Shown here piece after piece: positions 42,497-49,118 of a stretch of 51,944 nt of DNA (the stretch's first letter is position 1; each line of letters opens with the position of its first letter). Below the pieces are notes generated by a model that was given only the letters and a program-made list of their open reading frames with translations, had not been told where the DNA came from and ran no database searches. The translations under genes were made by a program, and so were the position numbers. Location: NCBI RefSeq assembly GCF_001514145.1, contig NZ_KQ948689.1:1-51944 (forward strand), given 5' to 3'. The stretch is from Streptomyces canus. GTDB taxonomy: Bacteria > Actinomycetota > Actinomycetes > Streptomycetales > Streptomycetaceae.

Positions 42497-43396
42497 GTGA
42501 TGATCGGCGTGGACGTTGGCAGCGGGGACCGGCTGGCGTTGGGTGTGCTGGCGCAGTACCGGATGGCCACCACCGAGCAGATGCACCGGGTGATCGCACC
42601 CGAGGTGCGTGTCGAGCAGACCCGGCGGCGGCTGGCCCGGCTGCGGGAGGAGGGGCTGGTCGACCGCATCACCTTGCCGCAGGCCGGGCGGACCCGGGTG
42701 TGGTTCCCGACCGCGTACGGCGTGCAGCTCGCCTGCGAGTGGCCCGAGATGCGCGGGCACCGGCCGTCCAGGGCCGTGTCCGATCCGACCGCCGTGCGGC
42801 TGAAGGCCGGCCACACGCTGACGGTGACCGAGACCGCGCTCATCTTCCTCGAGGACGCCCGCCGCCGCGGCGATGTGTGCGAGCCGCTGGACTGGATCCC
42901 CGAGGTGCACCACCCGATCGGGAGCGGCGAGGCCGTCATCCCCGACGCACTCCTGTACTACCGGCGCGGCCCCGTCGACGGCGACAACGGGTCGATGCTG
43001 CGGGCGTTCGTGGAAGTCGACCGTGCCACCATGGGCCCCGAACGCCTCGCCGCCAAGCTGACCTCGTACGAACGCCTTCACCGCTACGTGCCCGTGGTCC
43101 CGGGGCGCCGGCCGACCGTCCAGGAACCGGCCGTTGAGGAGTGGCGGCGGCGCTACCCGCTCTTCCCCCGCGTTCTGTTCGTCCTGGACGGCGCCGGCCC
43201 GGCCGGTGTCGAGAACCGGATCCGCGCCCTGCACGCGGCGGTTGGGCTGCTGGCCCGCTTCCCGTACGACGTCCCCGTCCTCGCGGCGCCGCTGCCCGAC
43301 CTGCTCCACCACGGCCCCTCCGAACCCGTGTGGCGCCCCGTCCACGACCCCGACCAGCAAGTCCCCTGGACCGGCCCCGGGCATCGGCAGACATGA
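42497..43396 (+). CDS. replication-relaxation family protein (about 299 aa)
   Basis: It matches the replication-relaxation (Replic_Relax) family found on actinomycete plasmids and integrative elements. A winged-helix start with QYRMATTEQMHRVIAPEVRV and RLARLREEGLVDRITLP is followed by VWFPTAYGVQLACEW. A nuclease-like core has VIPDALLYYRRGP (with its Asp), then LRAFVEVDRATMGPERLAAK and LTSYERLHRY, arranged like a relaxase or restriction-type active site. The start is GTG 42497 or the ATG directly after it. Such proteins are thought to act in plasmid replication or mobilisation. This fits a mobile or linear-plasmid origin for this part of the window. Confidence 0.82.
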   Translation: MMIGVDVGSGDRLALGVLAQYRMATTEQMHRVIAPEVRVEQTRRRLARLREEGLVDRITLPQAGRTRVWFPTAYGVQLACEWPEMRGHRPSRAVSDPTAVRLKAGHTLTVTETALIFLEDARRRGDVCEPLDWIPEVHHPIGSGEAVIPDALLYYRRGPVDGDNGSMLRAFVEVDRATMGPERLAAKLTSYERLHRYVPVVPGRRPTVQEPAVEEWRRRYPLFPRVLFVLDGAGPAGVENRIRALHAAVGLLARFPYDVPVLAAPLPDLLHHGPSEPVWRPVHDPDQQVPWTGPGHRQT

Positions 43397-43526
43397 AGCG
43401 CGGCCGCCGCACAAGAGGCGTCGGCCGTGCGCTGACCAGCCATGGTCGGGGCTGGGCACGGCATAGCCATACCCGTGGTCGGCCTCATGGTCGGGGCGGG
43501 GTCGGCGCGTCGCAGCGGTGCTCCGG

Positions 43527-44058
43527 TCAGCAGTCCACGGCGGGCAAGTGGGCCAGGCCGGTGTCGAGCATGATGCGGTCGACGGTCTCGTGCAGGGCGC
43601 TGTCGGCGCCGATGACGGTCACGGTGCCGCAGGGCAGCAGATCGCGTGCCCGGTACCAGTCGCGCAGCTGCGTCTCGCTGACGTCGTCGGCGATCGGCTT
43701 GGTGGCGTGCCGGGCGAGGGTTTCGCCGAACGGGACGTCCAGGTAGTAGCCGTGGGTCGGGCCGCGGTGGTCCGCGCAGCGCGGTGAGCATGTCGCCGTA
43801 GCGGTCGGCGTAGAGGATGCCTTCGACGACGACGTGGAATCCGGCGTCCAGTGCGTAGCGGGCGGTCAGGTCGATCAGACCGATGTTCGCCACTCCGGGC
43901 CGGTCCCGTTTGCGGAGCACGATGCGGCGGAGGTTGTCCTGGCCGACCACGGCCAGGCCGCGGCCGAACCTCTCGCGCAGGCCGGCCGTGACGGACGACT
44001 TCCCCGAGGCGCTGTTGCCGCGCAGCACGACCAGTCGGGTTTCTTCGGTGCCCACCAT
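43527..44058 (-). pseudogene. AAA P-loop kinase gene with one frameshift
   Basis: A small kinase-like protein of the AAA_33 or zeta-like type. It starts MVGTEETRLVVLRGNSASGK, whose P-loop GNSASGKS is intact. GQDNLRRIVLRKRDRPG and VVEGILYADRYGDMLTALR follow. Near 43775 the frame is lost by one base. Coding resumes as HGYYLDVPFGETLARHATKP and IADDVSETQLRDWYRARDLL, ending at the stop at 43527. The intact form would be about 177 residues. A sequencing error is possible, since the rest is well preserved. Substrate unknown. Confidence 0.7.
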
Positions 44059-44237
44059 CACGACGGTCACGTTATCGACGGCCAGTGACAGCGCCCGCCC
44101 CGCCGGACCCCGGGCTTCTTGAGCCCCGGAGTCTCGTGCTGCCGGGGCTGGCTGTTCGGCCCTGGCCCTCCCTCCAGGACCTGCAACGCGCTCCCCTCCG
44201 AATCCGGCCCGTGCGGATGTTTCGGCAGGTGAGTGCG

Positions 44238-44675
44238 TCACCGTGTTCTGTGCCCGGTGAGGCCTTCCACTCGCTGCTTGAGGCCCTGGTTGAACGCGGC
44301 GTACCCGTCGTGCTCGGGTGTCTTGAGGAACCGGCGGGTCAGGGTGGTCAGGGCTCCGGAGAATTCCTCGCGGTTGGTCAGGCGGGTGGTGCCGTCGTGG
44401 TTGGGGGCAAGGACGAAGGAGTGCTGGCCCTGAAAGAGCCGCTTCGTGCCGAGCGTGCCGACCCACCGCAGCTCCCGGCCGGGTGTCGCGACGGTGACCG
44501 TGGGCCTGAAGGTCATGCCCGGCATGTGCATGGTGAGCTTGCTTCCCACCTGAGCGGTTCCCTCGGCAGCAGTGAATTTGCTCCACTCACCGTAGGTGGC
44601 GAAATCGGTGAGGACGTTCCACACCTCTTCCGGGGTGGCGTCGATGTCGATCACGGCGGTGAGTACTGCGTCCAT
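44238..44675 (-). CDS. SRPBCC-family protein (145 aa)
   Basis: A START/Bet v1-like ligand-binding fold of the SRPBCC superfamily: TAVIDIDATPEEVWNVLTDF at the start, GSKLTMHMPGMTFRPTVTV in the middle and a long C-terminal helix, FNQGLKQRVEGLTGH. The start is taken at ATG 44675, with a GGAAA upstream; a GTG 12 bases further back is possible. It is the last gene of a minus-strand operon after the hydrolase and the TetR gene. Its role may be binding a hydrophobic ligand linked to the hydrolase. Confidence 0.8.
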   Translation of the reverse strand: MDAVLTAVIDIDATPEEVWNVLTDFATYGEWSKFTAAEGTAQVGSKLTMHMPGMTFRPTVTVATPGRELRWVGTLGTKRLFQGQHSFVLAPNHDGTTRLTNREEFSGALTTLTRRFLKTPEHDGYAAFNQGLKQRVEGLTGHRTR

Positions 44676-44738
44676 GACGGTTTCCACTTCTGGCGGGTGG
44701 AGTCGGGAGGAGGGGGTGGCGGTCCGGCGAGCTGTGGT

Positions 44739-45347
44739 CTACCGGTGATGATCGGCGGGGTCCGCGGCGGCTGAGTCTGCGTCCGCAATGGAGCGAAGTC
44801 CGCGGTCGACGAGGTCGATGAGGTACTCGAAGCTCTCGCCGATATCGGTGGACCACTGGAATCCGCCGGATGCCTGCAGGTTGGCGAAGCCGTGGAAGAC
44901 GCTGCGCACTGCCCGCAGCGCGTGCGTCATGTCCTGCGGTGGGATGTCGTATCCCCGCAGGACCGCTCCGAAGGGGCCGATCCCTCGTCGGCCGGCGAGC
45001 ATGATCGGGTCGTCGGGACCGGTCGGCGTGACGCTGAGGGTGGCCGCGTAACGGCCGGGGTGAGTGAGCACGAAGTCGCGGAGCGCGCCGGCCGCGGCGG
45101 CGAGGGCGTCGCGGCCGGCGCGGCCCTGGATGGCCGTGCCGATCGCGGCACCGGCTTCGTCGAAGGCGAGCGCCGCGATGCGCCGGTGGAGGTCGTCCTG
45201 GTTGGCGATGTGCTTGTAGAGCGAGGGGGCGCGCACCCCGAGCCGCTCGGCCAGCTGGCCCATGGTCAGTTCGCTGAAGCCGATCTCGTCGGCGAGTTCG
45301 GCGGCGGCGGCGACGATCGTGGCCGCGTCCAGGCCTGCCCTAGGCAC
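44739..45347 (-). CDS. TetR-family repressor (202 aa)
   Basis: The N-terminal DNA-binding domain is clear: AATIVAAAAELADEIGFSEL, then TMGQLAERLGVRAPSLYKHI as the helix-turn-helix (about 27-46). The ligand-binding half contains HPGRYAATLSVTP and SVFHGFANLQASGGF, like the WHG/TetR_C_33 type. The GTG start overlaps the hydrolase stop by 8 bases, so the two are co-translated. It probably represses its own operon through the palindrome in the promoter at 46224-46251. The inducer is unknown and may be a substrate of the hydrolase. Confidence 0.87.
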   Translation of the reverse strand: MPRAGLDAATIVAAAAELADEIGFSELTMGQLAERLGVRAPSLYKHIANQDDLHRRIAALAFDEAGAAIGTAIQGRAGRDALAAAAGALRDFVLTHPGRYAATLSVTPTGPDDPIMLAGRRGIGPFGAVLRGYDIPPQDMTHALRAVRSVFHGFANLQASGGFQWSTDIGESFEYLIDLVDRGLRSIADADSAAADPADHHR

Positions 45348-46173
45348 CGACGCTCGCCAGGAAGGTCAGGACCGCGGCGAGAGTCTGCTGGGGGAACTGG
45401 ACGTGCGGGTAGTGACCGGCACCCTCGATCATCTCCAGCCGGCCCAGTCCGGACGGCAGGTCGGCGACGATCGCCTCGCCCTCGGCCCGCGGCGAGGCCC
45501 AGTCGGGGTCGAGGGTGCCCTGCACGATGAGGACCGGGCAGGTGACGTTGCCCAGCTGCTCCCCGGCGTCGGCGGGGGAGATCTTGCCCATCGCCTGCAG
45601 GACCTTCATGCGGCCGGGCTCCTCCAGCATCGCGGTGATCTGGCCCATGCGTGTGTCGAAGTCCGCGGGCTTGGAGCCGGGGTAGGCGACGTCCAGGTAC
45701 TTGGCCCACTGCCGGGTGCTGCCGAGGATGGTGGTGCCCATGAGATGGGTCGCGCCCCGGCGGTAGCTGGCCACCCGCAGGTCACCGAGCCGGACCTGCT
45801 GCTTGCGGGTGAAGGGCGCGAGCTCGACCAGCGCGGTGATCAGTTCCGGGGCCTTGGCCGCGGCGATGGTGACGGCACCGCCGGCGATGGAGTGGCCGAC
45901 GAGTATCGCCGGCTCGCCAAGGTGCTTCACCAGGGCGATCAGGTCCCCCGCGAGGTCGGTGCGCGTGTAGGACGCCCAGCCGACGCTGGACTCACCGTGG
46001 CCGCGCAGGTCCACCGCGACGACCCGGTACCCGGCCTCCACCAGGGCGGGAGTGAAGAACCGGTACGCCTCACGGCTGTCGCCCATGCCGTGGGCGACCA
46101 CCACCAGCGGCCCCGCGGTACCGGTCACCTCGTACGCGATGGTCCCACCGTCGACGTTCAGGAACTCGGTCAC
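45340..46173 (-). CDS. alpha/beta-hydrolase (277 aa)
   Basis: A typical alpha/beta-hydrolase. Oxyanion region VVVAHGMGDSREAYRFF, DLRGHGESS, nucleophile elbow GHSIAG with Ser, acid region VQGTLDPDW, and catalytic His in GAGHYPHVQFP all fall in order. The GTG at 46173 is preceded by GGAGG at 5 bases; the frame further upstream lacks a ribosome site. It is the first gene of the hydrolase-TetR-SRPBCC operon and starts just downstream of the AT-rich promoter. The substrate is not deducible; relatives include esterases and haloperoxidase-like enzymes. Confidence 0.88.
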   Translation of the reverse strand: MTEFLNVDGGTIAYEVTGTAGPLVVVAHGMGDSREAYRFFTPALVEAGYRVVAVDLRGHGESSVGWASYTRTDLAGDLIALVKHLGEPAILVGHSIAGGAVTIAAAKAPELITALVELAPFTRKQQVRLGDLRVASYRRGATHLMGTTILGSTRQWAKYLDVAYPGSKPADFDTRMGQITAMLEEPGRMKVLQAMGKISPADAGEQLGNVTCPVLIVQGTLDPDWASPRAEGEAIVADLPSGLGRLEMIEGAGHYPHVQFPQQTLAAVLTFLASVGA

Positions 46174-46223
46174 AACTACCTCCAAGTGGCCCGCTAGCCC
46201 GGCGGCTAACTGCATTAACTAAA

Positions 46224-46251
46224 AGCTATCAGCATTAGCTGACAAGTCAAT
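46224..46251 (-). promoter_or_regulatory. promoter with overlapping palindrome for the hydrolase-TetR operon
   Basis: On the minus strand TTGACT (46246-46251) and TAGCTT (46224-46229) are 16 bases apart, a good -35/-10 pair. TCAGCATTAGCTGA (46230-46243) sits between them with 5-base perfect arms, and a wider AGCTA/TAGCT pair covers 46225-46241. The local AT-richness stands out from its surroundings. The TetR protein of the operon is the likely ligand. Nothing else is seen in 46252-46487. Confidence 0.6.
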
Positions 46252-46487
46252 CCCGCAGACAGAGCTGTGGGCAGGGCTGCGCCGCACAGGGGGCCACCAG
46301 GCATGCCACCTCGCAATGGGGCGGATGTCCCGCGCTGCCTGGCAGGTGGCAGGCGGCCACCGGCACCGACACAGCCAGAACGGGGGCCTGCATGGTCAAA
46401 GCAGAGACGGGACTGCCGATGGGGCCGGGGTGGCGGTGCGCCGATGAAGCCGATTTTTGCCTGCAGTCGTGCTGGGAGGCTTGCGGT

Positions 46488-46682
46488 CTAGCGGTGGCCG
46501 TTCAGGGTGGCGAGCAGGAGGTTGGGGTCCTTGGCCGTGGTGTAGGCGGCATTGAGGACGTACACCTCTTTGCCGCGCAGTGCAGCAGTGACCTGTCGGA
46601 CGAACTTGCCGCCGGGGCCAAGGCCGTCGTGCTGCACTTTGCCCAAGCCGCGCAGGCCCCCGTACAGCGCTAAGCCAGTCAC
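46488..46682 (-). CDS. 64-aa ORF, possible gene remnant
   Basis: The frame ending at 46488 has a plausible protein-like end: LYGGLRGLGKVQHDGLGPGG followed by KEVYVLNAAYTTAKDPNLLL. GTG 46682 is the first nearby start. I do not recognise the family. It could be the 3' end of a larger lost gene, since the frame upstream is Arg/Pro-rich and unconvincing. Confidence 0.35.
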   Translation of the reverse strand: MTGLALYGGLRGLGKVQHDGLGPGGKFVRQVTAALRGKEVYVLNAAYTTAKDPNLLLATLNGHR

Positions 46683-46750
46683 TCGGACGCCGCGCCCCAC
46701 CGGCCAACGAACTCCTCCAGGGCGCGGCGCTGCTGTTCCTCGCGGGCGAG

Positions 46751-47710
46751 TCAGTTCCTGCGGGCGGGACGGGCGTCCAGCGCCGTGTGCAGGCGCCCCG
46801 CGATGGGCTGGTACCGCTGGACGAAGCGGAGGTCCTTCAGCTGGTCGGGCTCGGGCAGCTGCCGGTGCGGGGAAGGCCGGCGCTCGGAGACTGCCCATCC
46901 AAGAGGGCGCAGCCCGGCGCGGTTCATGTCCCGGTCGACGCCCGCCAGGTAGTCCGCGTCGACGGGCAGCTCCCCGTTGGACTGCCAGATCACGCCGTCC
47001 AGATGGATGGGCAGATGAGGAGATCCGAAGAGGAAGTCCAGACACCGCTCGCGCAGAACCGCCGCGCTCTGCTCGGGGCTCAGCGGGACACCCTTCTCTT
47101 CGCCCTTGGGGCCGGGGAGTGCGGTCCTGCAGTCGGTGTGCGGGAAGATGTCGATCTCCCCGAGAACGACGTGCGCTGTCGCGTTCTCCCGGTCGGGGTA
47201 GGACCAGTACCTCGGCAGAAGGACGATCACGTCGTAGGCGTCGAGGGCGTCGGCCACCGCTGCCGTGAGCGGGCTGCGGTCGGTGCGGGGGAAGCCGCGG
47301 TCGCTCTCCTGTGCCGGATGGCGGACCTCCCACATGTAGGTGTGGCGTGTCAGGAGGCCGGGGCCGTCCGGCGAGGCCCACAGCGTGCTGGTCGTCGGCT
47401 CCGGCGGGGTGGCCGGCTCGATCTCCTTCTTGCGGCGGCTCCGGCTGCGACCCGCGCCCCTCATGGTCCAGCGCCAGTAGTCCTCGGCTTCCTCGAGGAG
47501 CAGGCCCCGCTGTCCACTGTGTGCCCAGGCCGCCGCGATCCCGCCGACCAGATAGTGAAGGTTCCCCGAGCGCTCCGCCAGGAACCGCAGGACATGGGGT
47601 GCGTGCAAAGCATCGCCGGTCCCTGCGCGGCGCAGGGCTTCGGTGTACTTCTCCCCGCTCCGGCTGGCCCTGCGGGCGCTCTGCGCGGCGGTGGACTGGT
47701 TCTTCGGCAT
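46751..47710 (-). CDS. hypothetical protein (319 aa)
   Basis: A soluble protein starting MPKNQSTAAQSARRASRSGE, an N-terminal type seen in many Streptomyces proteins of unknown role. The core has VLRFLAERSGNLHYLVGGIA, ALDAYDVIVLLPRYWSYPD and HVVLGEIDIFPHTDCRTALP, and ends basic. No catalytic motif is identified. The ATG at 47710 gives the best start; the frame is open upstream but becomes Arg-rich. No operon partner lies close by. Confidence 0.65.
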   Translation of the reverse strand: MPKNQSTAAQSARRASRSGEKYTEALRRAGTGDALHAPHVLRFLAERSGNLHYLVGGIAAAWAHSGQRGLLLEEAEDYWRWTMRGAGRSRSRRKKEIEPATPPEPTTSTLWASPDGPGLLTRHTYMWEVRHPAQESDRGFPRTDRSPLTAAVADALDAYDVIVLLPRYWSYPDRENATAHVVLGEIDIFPHTDCRTALPGPKGEEKGVPLSPEQSAAVLRERCLDFLFGSPHLPIHLDGVIWQSNGELPVDADYLAGVDRDMNRAGLRPLGWAVSERRPSPHRQLPEPDQLKDLRFVQRYQPIAGRLHTALDARPARRN

Positions 47711-48002
47711 GACGTACTCCTTGGCCGGGCCGGGCCACGCCCCCGACACCAGCTCGTACGACTGCCGTGGACACGACGGACCGCAGAACGGGAAGGAGCG
47801 GGCCCCACAGGACCTTGACCCCCGCGTCCGGCGGCGTGGCTCCGGAGGCAGGCGGTGATCGGCAGTACGCACTAGCCGGGCAGGATGCTAACCGGCGTGA
47901 GCGCACCGGCCGAAGACACCAGCCGCCGAATTCCCTCAAACGGGCGAGGTCTCCGGCCCGCCGGGCGTGCAGAGGCCTCGGGCCCTAGGAACTGGGTGAT
48001 CT

Positions 48003-48524
48003 CTACCCGCTGCTGGAGTCAGAGGCATCACCCGTCAGAGAGCGGCCGTTGCGGCAGTCGTATATCGCAAGCGACAGTTCCTTCACGGTAGCGCGGGCAC
48101 GTTCGGCGTCCGCTCCGTCGTCAAGAGCCTCCAACGCGGCGGCCGCCGACACGCGTACTGAACGGGGCGGGCCGTCGTAGGCGGAGAGCCGGTACGCGAC
48201 GGTGCGGCGGGCATCCTGTTCCTCGTCGCTCGCCCCATCAGGGGTCAGTGGGAAGACCGCTGCCTCGTACATCGCGATGCTCAACAGGACGGTGTCGGCG
48301 ATCCCTTCCGCATAACCGTCGCCGCTGACGGCCTGTACGGAAGCCACCGCGGGCCGGGGGCGGGCAAGCATGCCGAATCCCGCGCCCAGGCTGGTGGTAG
48401 CCGCGCCCACCACGGCGCCCACCCAGCCGTCCAGGACGAAGCCGAAGCAGGCTCCGCTGCCCACCACGGACACCAGCACCGCGACGGTCATCACGTATAC
48501 GCGGGTACGGAGCGGGTTCGTCAT
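48003..48524 (-). CDS. putative membrane protein (173 aa)
   Basis: Two N-terminal membrane helices: VYVMTVAVLVSVVGSGACFG (about 9-28) and VGAVVGAATTSLGAGFGML (about 35-53). The remainder is cytoplasmic, acidic and helical (SIAMYEAAVFPLTPDG, AAAALEALDDGADAERA). The ATG at 48524 is preferred; the frame has six more residues upstream. Family unknown. It is isolated, with about 290 bases of no obvious content before the 46751-47710 gene. Confidence 0.65.
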   Translation of the reverse strand: MTNPLRTRVYVMTVAVLVSVVGSGACFGFVLDGWVGAVVGAATTSLGAGFGMLARPRPAVASVQAVSGDGYAEGIADTVLLSIAMYEAAVFPLTPDGASDEEQDARRTVAYRLSAYDGPPRSVRVSAAAALEALDDGADAERARATVKELSLAIYDCRNGRSLTGDASDSSSG

Positions 48525-48657
48525 GGCCAGCAGCATGCCCACGCCTCTGGGGAGTGCGGCTGGGGCCCTCGTGTTGTTGGCGGGCGGAGTTGTACGTCGC
48601 TCGCCGACGATGCGCAGTCACTCGGGTGGCGGACAGTGCGGGTGGAAGGGATGGGAG

Positions 48658-48780
48658 GTGACATGGACGCTGCCGGAGCCGATGCTGACCACCCCCGTGT
48701 CCGTGCCCGATCTGCGGCCCGGCTGTGCTGCGGAGCCGAAGTTATGGACAGGGTTTCATGCTGTCCGTTGTCCGAGCCTG
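48658..48780 (+). pseudogene. ATP-dependent DNA ligase N-terminal remnant
   Basis: A frame from GTG 48658 reads TWTLPEPMLTTPVSVPDLRP then GCAAEPKLWTGFHAVR. This resembles the start of actinomycete ATP-dependent DNA ligases up to the active-site motif E-P-K-x-D-G, here altered to EPKLWTGF. Coding quality is lost after about 40 residues, so only a fragment remains. The catalytic Lys can be placed, but its Asp-Gly partners are changed. Confidence 0.45.
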
Positions 48781-48828
48781 AGCGGCCAAGCGCCAGATCT
48801 CTCCGCTGCATTGGGGAGTGACAGTCAG

Positions 48829-48951
48829 TTATGGGGACAGTTGGTTGAGGAGCCAGGTAGTGACGGCTCGGGCGATTCCGGCGACCGTGCCGTTTAGGGC
48901 AGTGCGGCCCAGGGCCAGTCGTTCGCGGCGTGTCAGGCGCTTGTTGAGCAC
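48829..48951 (-). CDS. short ORF with strong ribosome site (40 aa)
   Basis: A basic helical peptide, LNKRLTRRERLALGRTALNG then TVAGIARAVTTWLLNQLSP, starting GTG 48951 with GGAGG 7 bases upstream. The second half is amphipathic or mildly hydrophobic. I do not recognise it. Good ribosome site and codon use support translation, but length alone keeps confidence low. Confidence 0.4.
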   Translation of the reverse strand: MLNKRLTRRERLALGRTALNGTVAGIARAVTTWLLNQLSP

Positions 48952-49118
48952 AGGGGTGCCTCCACGGATGTGAGTGGACGAGTGGGCAGCCGGCCGGCTT
49001 GGTGTCCACCTTGAAGGCCACTCGAAGATCCACTCCAAGTTGCGACAAGCCCTCAATTGGGGGAGGTATCAGGGCTGTTCACGCCGTATGCCGGAGAAGG
49101 TCCAGCCATGATGGTGCG

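Noticed and set aside
43153..44586. 477-codon minus-strand frame over the relaxation and kinase genes
   Set aside because: It shares the kinase's N-terminal block but becomes Arg/Pro-rich shadow after the frameshift and covers the opposite-strand relaxation gene.
46488..47939. 483-codon minus-strand frame over the hypothetical at 46751
   Set aside because: The adjacent frame has better protein character. Only the last about 64 codons look real and are listed separately.
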